Source: Mauremys mutica
Taxonomy: Eukaryota; Chordata; Testudines; Geoemydidae
DNA: 64,000 bases
Reading direction: 5' to 3'
Assembly: GCF_020497125.1 (NCBI RefSeq)
Contig: NC_059079.1
Span: 12,729,553 to 12,793,552, forward strand
Each line of letters opens with the position of its first letter. Within the stretch, counting starts at the first letter, position 1. Of the stretch, positions 59,871 through 64,000 are shown one piece after another. A model generated the notes under the pieces. It searched no databases, had not been told where the DNA came from, and was given only the letters and a program-made list of their open reading frames with translations. The position numbers were made by a program, and so were the translations under genes.

Positions 59871-61383
59871 ATAACAGGCTCCCCTTGCTGTCTGACTTCA
59901 CCACAGAGCACTGAGCAGGATTGAAAGGGATTTTTTTAAATCTTCTGTTTAGCCATGTTTGAGTCTCCACCCTACTGAGAAAAGATTAAAACCGTATAAA
60001 AATCAAGTATAAACCAGTCTCAATAATTGTATAGTTCAGTTCATGAAAAGAAGCTCACTGTTGTGCAAGAAGAATCTGTTTCTGGCAGGTGTGTGGGAAT
60101 CAGAAGAATGGTGCAAAGCTACGTATATTTCATTGGCTCAGAAGAGAAGTCTGTTGGAGCATGAAGGCTAAATGAGCCATTCTGTATGGGACTAAAGGGC
60201 TGATGCATGTCATTCTAGATTTGATCTGGAGGAAGACAGGCATCCTGAGCAGATTTTTAACACATGATTTCAGAGAGAGATCAGGTTTCAAGTTAAAGAC
60301 TTCAATGAAAAAAATGTGGTGGAATATAATCAACCATTCTATAAGCCAGTAACTATTATTCCTTACAACAAAATTCCAGAGTAATGGCAAACAATCCTGT
60401 TCTAATATGATTGTAAAATGTAGTGGTTTGGACTATTTCCGTAGAATAGCATAGTCAGTCATTTTTACACTAACTAAGAATTTAGAGCTAACTTGTATGA
60501 TGAAGCAGGGCTGAGCTAGGAAGGAGGAGCAAGTGCCATACCTGGGTGTTAGTTACCTGGCAACATTATTGAGTAAGGGATAATAGCACCAGAGGAGTTA
60601 GGGTCGTTATGCCCTTTAAAAGGTGCCAGAGCTTTACAGTGTGCCTGGGGATAAGGCCAAGATGAGACCTGGGAACACTTAGGAGAGATAAGGAATGGCT
60701 CATACGCAGGTGCACAAGGGGTAGAATGTGTCCCTGCTCCCTTTCCTCACCCTAATGCACATGTGCAGGGGCCAGCATAATTAAGAAGATTTTCAAAGGC
60801 ACAAATGTGTTCGGTGTCCAATACCCATTGACTTTCAGTGGCAATTGGGCTCTCAGTTGCCCTTTTGAAAATCTCCCCCTTAGATTTTATGTGAAAAGAA
60901 TATTATCTGTTGGATGTTGCTCAGTCACCCTGGTATCTAGACATTTACTAATAACTAACTTCAGGGAGACATTTACAAATAAATTATTGCTGGATATTAA
61001 AATATCAATCTCGCATGGTTCCTATCACCTGACATGTTCTGCAAATATTTCAAGTTAGGGAATAGAGGCAATAACTTTTGGTGAGGAGCACCTGAGGGTC
61101 GATTGTCATAATCACATCTAGTGTTGAGTGTCAGAAACTCCATTTTACTGGCAGACGACTGTACTGGACAATCACTTTCTAGCATGTTAGCAGTCTCCAG
61201 ATGGTATTCAGAGAGGGTGAAATTCATCCCTCTGTAGAGAGTTCAGATAAGGTCCACCGCACCACTTGACCCCAACTTAACTCTCTCATTATAGGCTTGA
61301 CTGGGACATAATCGATAAGGAATGTCTGGTTTGAGCTCTTTGCACTGGGAAGAATTTCATCTGAAGAAAAGGATAGTTTAGTG

Positions 61384-62087
61384 CAGGGGTGGGCAAACTA
61401 TGGCCCGTGGGTCACATCCAGCCCGTGGGACCGTCCTGCCCGGTCCCCGAGCTCCTGGCCTAGGAGGCTAGCCCCTGGCCCCTCCCCGCACGGTCCCCCC
61501 TCCTCCGCAGCCTCAGCTTGCTCGCTCCGCCGCCGGTGCAATGCTCTGGGTGGCGGGGCTGTGGGCTCCTGGGGCAGCGCAGCTGCAGAGCCCGGCCTGA
61601 CCCGGTGCTCTGTGCTGCGTGGTGGTGGCAGCAGCAGTGTGTGGCCCAGCTCCAGCCAGGCGGTGCGGCTGTAGCGCTGCCAGCCACCGGTGCTCCAGGC
61701 AGTGTGGTAAGGGAGCAGAGAGGGTGGGTGGGCTGGATACAGGGCTTGGGAGTTCGGGGTGGTGGATGGGGCAGGAGTGTGGAAAGCGGTCCGGGCGGTT
61801 GGGGGGGAACAGGGGGTTGACTGGGGGCAGGAGTCGAAGGGGGCAGTCAGGAAGGAGGGGGGTTGGATGGGGCAGCGGAGGTCTAGGGACAGTCAGGGGA
61901 CAGGGGTGTGTGGATGATGCAGGGGTCCCAGAGGGGCCGTCAGGGAACGGGAGGGTTGGATGGAGCAGGAGTCCTGGGGGGGGCAGATAGGAGGTGGGGG
62001 CCGGGCCACAACCCCCTCCCCTAACCGGCCCTCCATACAATTTACGAAACACAATGCGGCCCTCAGGCCAAAAGTTTGCCCACCCCG
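61384..62087. mobile_element. Non-autonomous hAT element, 704 bp
   Basis: CAGGGGTGGGCAAACTATGG and GTTTGCCCACCCCG are inverted ends. GTTTAGTG (61376-61383) and GTCTAGTG (62088-62095) match at 7 of 8. The interior has a GC-rich part and a GGGGCAGTCAGG-type G-rich part like that at 43705. Its open frames are not genes. Confidence 0.82.
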
Positions 62088-62099
62088 GTCTAGTGGTTT

Positions 62100-62335
62100 G
62101 AACACAGACCAGAGAACCAAGCATTCTTGAGTTACAGTTTCAGCTCTGACACTGAATCCTTTTGTGACCTTATGCAAATCACTTCACTTCATAGCTCTAG
62201 TTTCTGAATCTGTAAAAGAGAGGCTAATAATACTTCCCATCTCACAAGGGTGTTGGTATGAGGCCTTATTAATTAACTGGAGTGGGCAAAGTGTTATATA
62301 AATGGAACCATATATTTGGATTATCAACCAAGCAT
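62100..62335 (+). repeat. MIR SINE copy
   Basis: TTTTGTGACCTTATGCAAAT, TCTGAATCTGTAAAAGAGAG and AAAGTGTTATATAAATGG fit MIR. Confidence 0.7.
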
Positions 62336-64000
62336 CAATTGCATAATAAGATGGCATGATCAGTGCTGATAGAGAATTTGGATACACCTGCTGCTGTAGG
62401 GGTCACATTCATTGTGTGGGGAGGAAGCAGATGTATAATGTGAAATAAAATTTTGAAGTTTAGCAAACCCCTGCATTTGGCAAATGCTTTGGTGGCTCAG
62501 CACCGTAGGTCAGGAAGCAAGGTCAGCTAACGGTCAGAACATTCACAGAGCTACTGAAATAAACATGCTGCGGAACTTCCTAGAGCTTTTGTGGATTGTC
62601 TCTAAAGTTTATTAAATGCAGCTTTACAACGGCCTGTGAAAAGACACACTGTCTGGGGTTTATAAAAATAATAACTAGTCAAAACAAAAAGCTGGGCTGG
62701 GAAAGTGATTTTGATCCTCACTGCATTGTCACTGTGGGGCTGTGCCACGAGCAGCAAAATAAAATGGCTGTGACCAATCATCACTCTGCATTAAACCGTT
62801 GGGAAGGAGGTCCGGAATCTAGTGCTACAGATGGACATCTACCGCATCTGGTATGTCATGCAGCACAGAAAGGTGTACGCGGCGGGAGATGGCAATGGTG
62901 GTTTCTTGGGGTGGCAATGAATCGAGAGTTGGTTTTGGGCCCCGTTGAGCCCATGTATGCTGCTGTTCAGGAGTGAGCAGTGGCAGCAGCCATAGGGGAG
63001 GCTGTGATTGTTCCATCTTTTCCTGCATGAAGAGGTGCCCAGTGAGATCTAGGATTGTGATGGGGCTCAATAGCAGGAGAAGTGAGGTGTGATGAACAAA
63101 AAAGCCTGGGTTTATTCATATAAAATTTCATTAAAAGGGCTAAGAAAGGATCCATTTATGTGGCAATATTGGGCTACCCTTTTCCCTCCGTTCAGAATGT
63201 TATCAAGCAGCAGTTCTCAGTCTGTGGGTTGCGATCCTTAAAGGGCTTGTCAGCTGTTGTCGGGGATGCAGGGCGAAGGGCTCGTGAGCAACTTCTTCCT
63301 TTCCTTGCCTCTGATCTCCTGATTGAAGCAGATTTGCTCAGTCACTAGTACTCTGTCCTCAGAGGCCCAATAAACCATTATGCTGATTATCACATGCAGC
63401 ACCTCCATTGCAACACTGTGGGACACACACAGAGTATTCTGGTGTAATCTGAGGATTGAGGTTTGCAAACATCTTAATGTGAAGTAATGGAAGGGAAAAA
63501 ATTCAAAGTTATTTTAATGGAAGGGATGATATGGACCAAATTCTTAGTCACATTTTCAGCTCCCAAAGAAGATGCACCTGCACTCTGCCACTTAACTGCA
63601 TAAGCCACAAGTACATTTATTACTACCATTCTTCCAAACAAAGCTAAGACATTCATGGCCTTCACCATTCATTTCTTTTCATTTAATAATCTGCTCCCTG
63701 TCCTACTTGGTTTATTTACAATTTTTTTAACTGTTATGGGCCAGATCCCCAGCTGATGTAAACTGGTGTAATTCCAAGCTATGCACTAAAAAAAACCCCT
63801 AGTTTAACTCCAAGTCAGCTGTGGATCCAGCCCTTCATCTTCATTTACCTACACAAAAGAAAAAAATAATAATGTAAAAAAAAAAATACAGACAGGAAAC
63901 AACCAGTTAAAATTGCTGGTTGGCTATTATGTAGTTAGCTATCACATCATTTACATTGCTTCCAAGCATTTAAAACAGGTAAATTAATAGTTAAGGACAT
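62336..64000. other. Right end of window: no gene seen
   Basis: No exon was recognised on either strand. A hAT-like scrap (CAGCAGTTCTCAGTCTGTGG) lies at about 63206. Confidence 0.35.

Larger units (their letters stand above)
57796..61383. other. Upstream of DHCR24: no gene seen
   Basis: Apart from the tandem repeat at 58335 and a CR1 fragment at about 59785, no exon was recognised. In human the next genes on this side are TMEM61 and BSND; neither was seen here. Confidence 0.4.

Noticed and set aside
61513..62124. A 203-codon minus-strand open frame
   Set aside because: It is contained in the 704-bp hAT element, Pro-rich by base composition, with no gene features.

Overview
The window is vertebrate nuclear DNA, most likely from a turtle and in any case a sauropsid. 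Its genes are split by long introns with GT-AG borders. The intergenic DNA carries CR1 LINE remnants, a tRNA-derived SINE with a CR1-type tail, MIR copies, and many short non-autonomous DNA transposons (8-bp target duplications of hAT type, 3-bp duplications of PIF/Harbinger type). No bacterial, phage, plasmid or CRISPR feature was seen. The species call is an inference from the repeat types, not a search result.

Three protein-coding genes can be read, in the order known from human chromosome 1p32 (TTC22 - LEXM/CIMAP2 - DHCR24). (1) TTC22, minus strand: only coding exon 1 is visible (7398-7964), and the rest of the gene must lie left of the window or went unrecognised. (2) LEXM, now also named CIMAP2 (ciliary microtubule-associated protein 2), plus strand: I assemble a complete 10-exon, 409-residue reading frame from 10135 to 28267 with a poly(A) signal at 28304. 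It is divergent from TTC22. (3) DHCR24 (delta24-sterol reductase, last step of cholesterol synthesis), minus strand: I assemble a complete 9-exon, 516-residue frame from 56019 down to 35536, with a 3' UTR that probably ends near 33255. LEXM and DHCR24 lie tail to tail. All exon borders were placed by eye from reading frame, splice consensus and remembered human family sequence.

Layout: 1-7.4 kb, TTC22 intron or flank with old repeats. 7.4-8.4 kb, TTC22 exon 1 and a perfect 222-bp tandem duplication of its start region. 9.4-9.9 kb, a 40-bp minisatellite. 10.05-28.3 kb, LEXM, with an RFX X-box-like site just upstream of its start codon. 28.3-33.2 kb, intergenic, with a nested DNA transposon and a CR1 copy. 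33.25-56.0 kb, DHCR24, whose introns hold a 2-kb hAT-like element containing a large palindrome, a hairpin-rich MITE and others. 56.1-57.5 kb, a 56-bp minisatellite, a CpG-rich promoter candidate with three CCAAT boxes, and a G-rich tract. 57.6-64 kb, repeats and sequence in which I see no gene.

The genes do not form an operon-like unit. DHCR24 is a housekeeping/sterol-regulated enzyme, LEXM a ciliary/flagellar SHIPPO-repeat protein, and TTC22 a TPR protein of unclear function. The most unusual items are the in-frame duplication at the TTC22 start, the splice-site-rich minisatellite beside the DHCR24 start codon, and two MITE copies whose hairpins differ by matched, pairing-preserving changes. 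I found no convincing undescribed multi-gene system.
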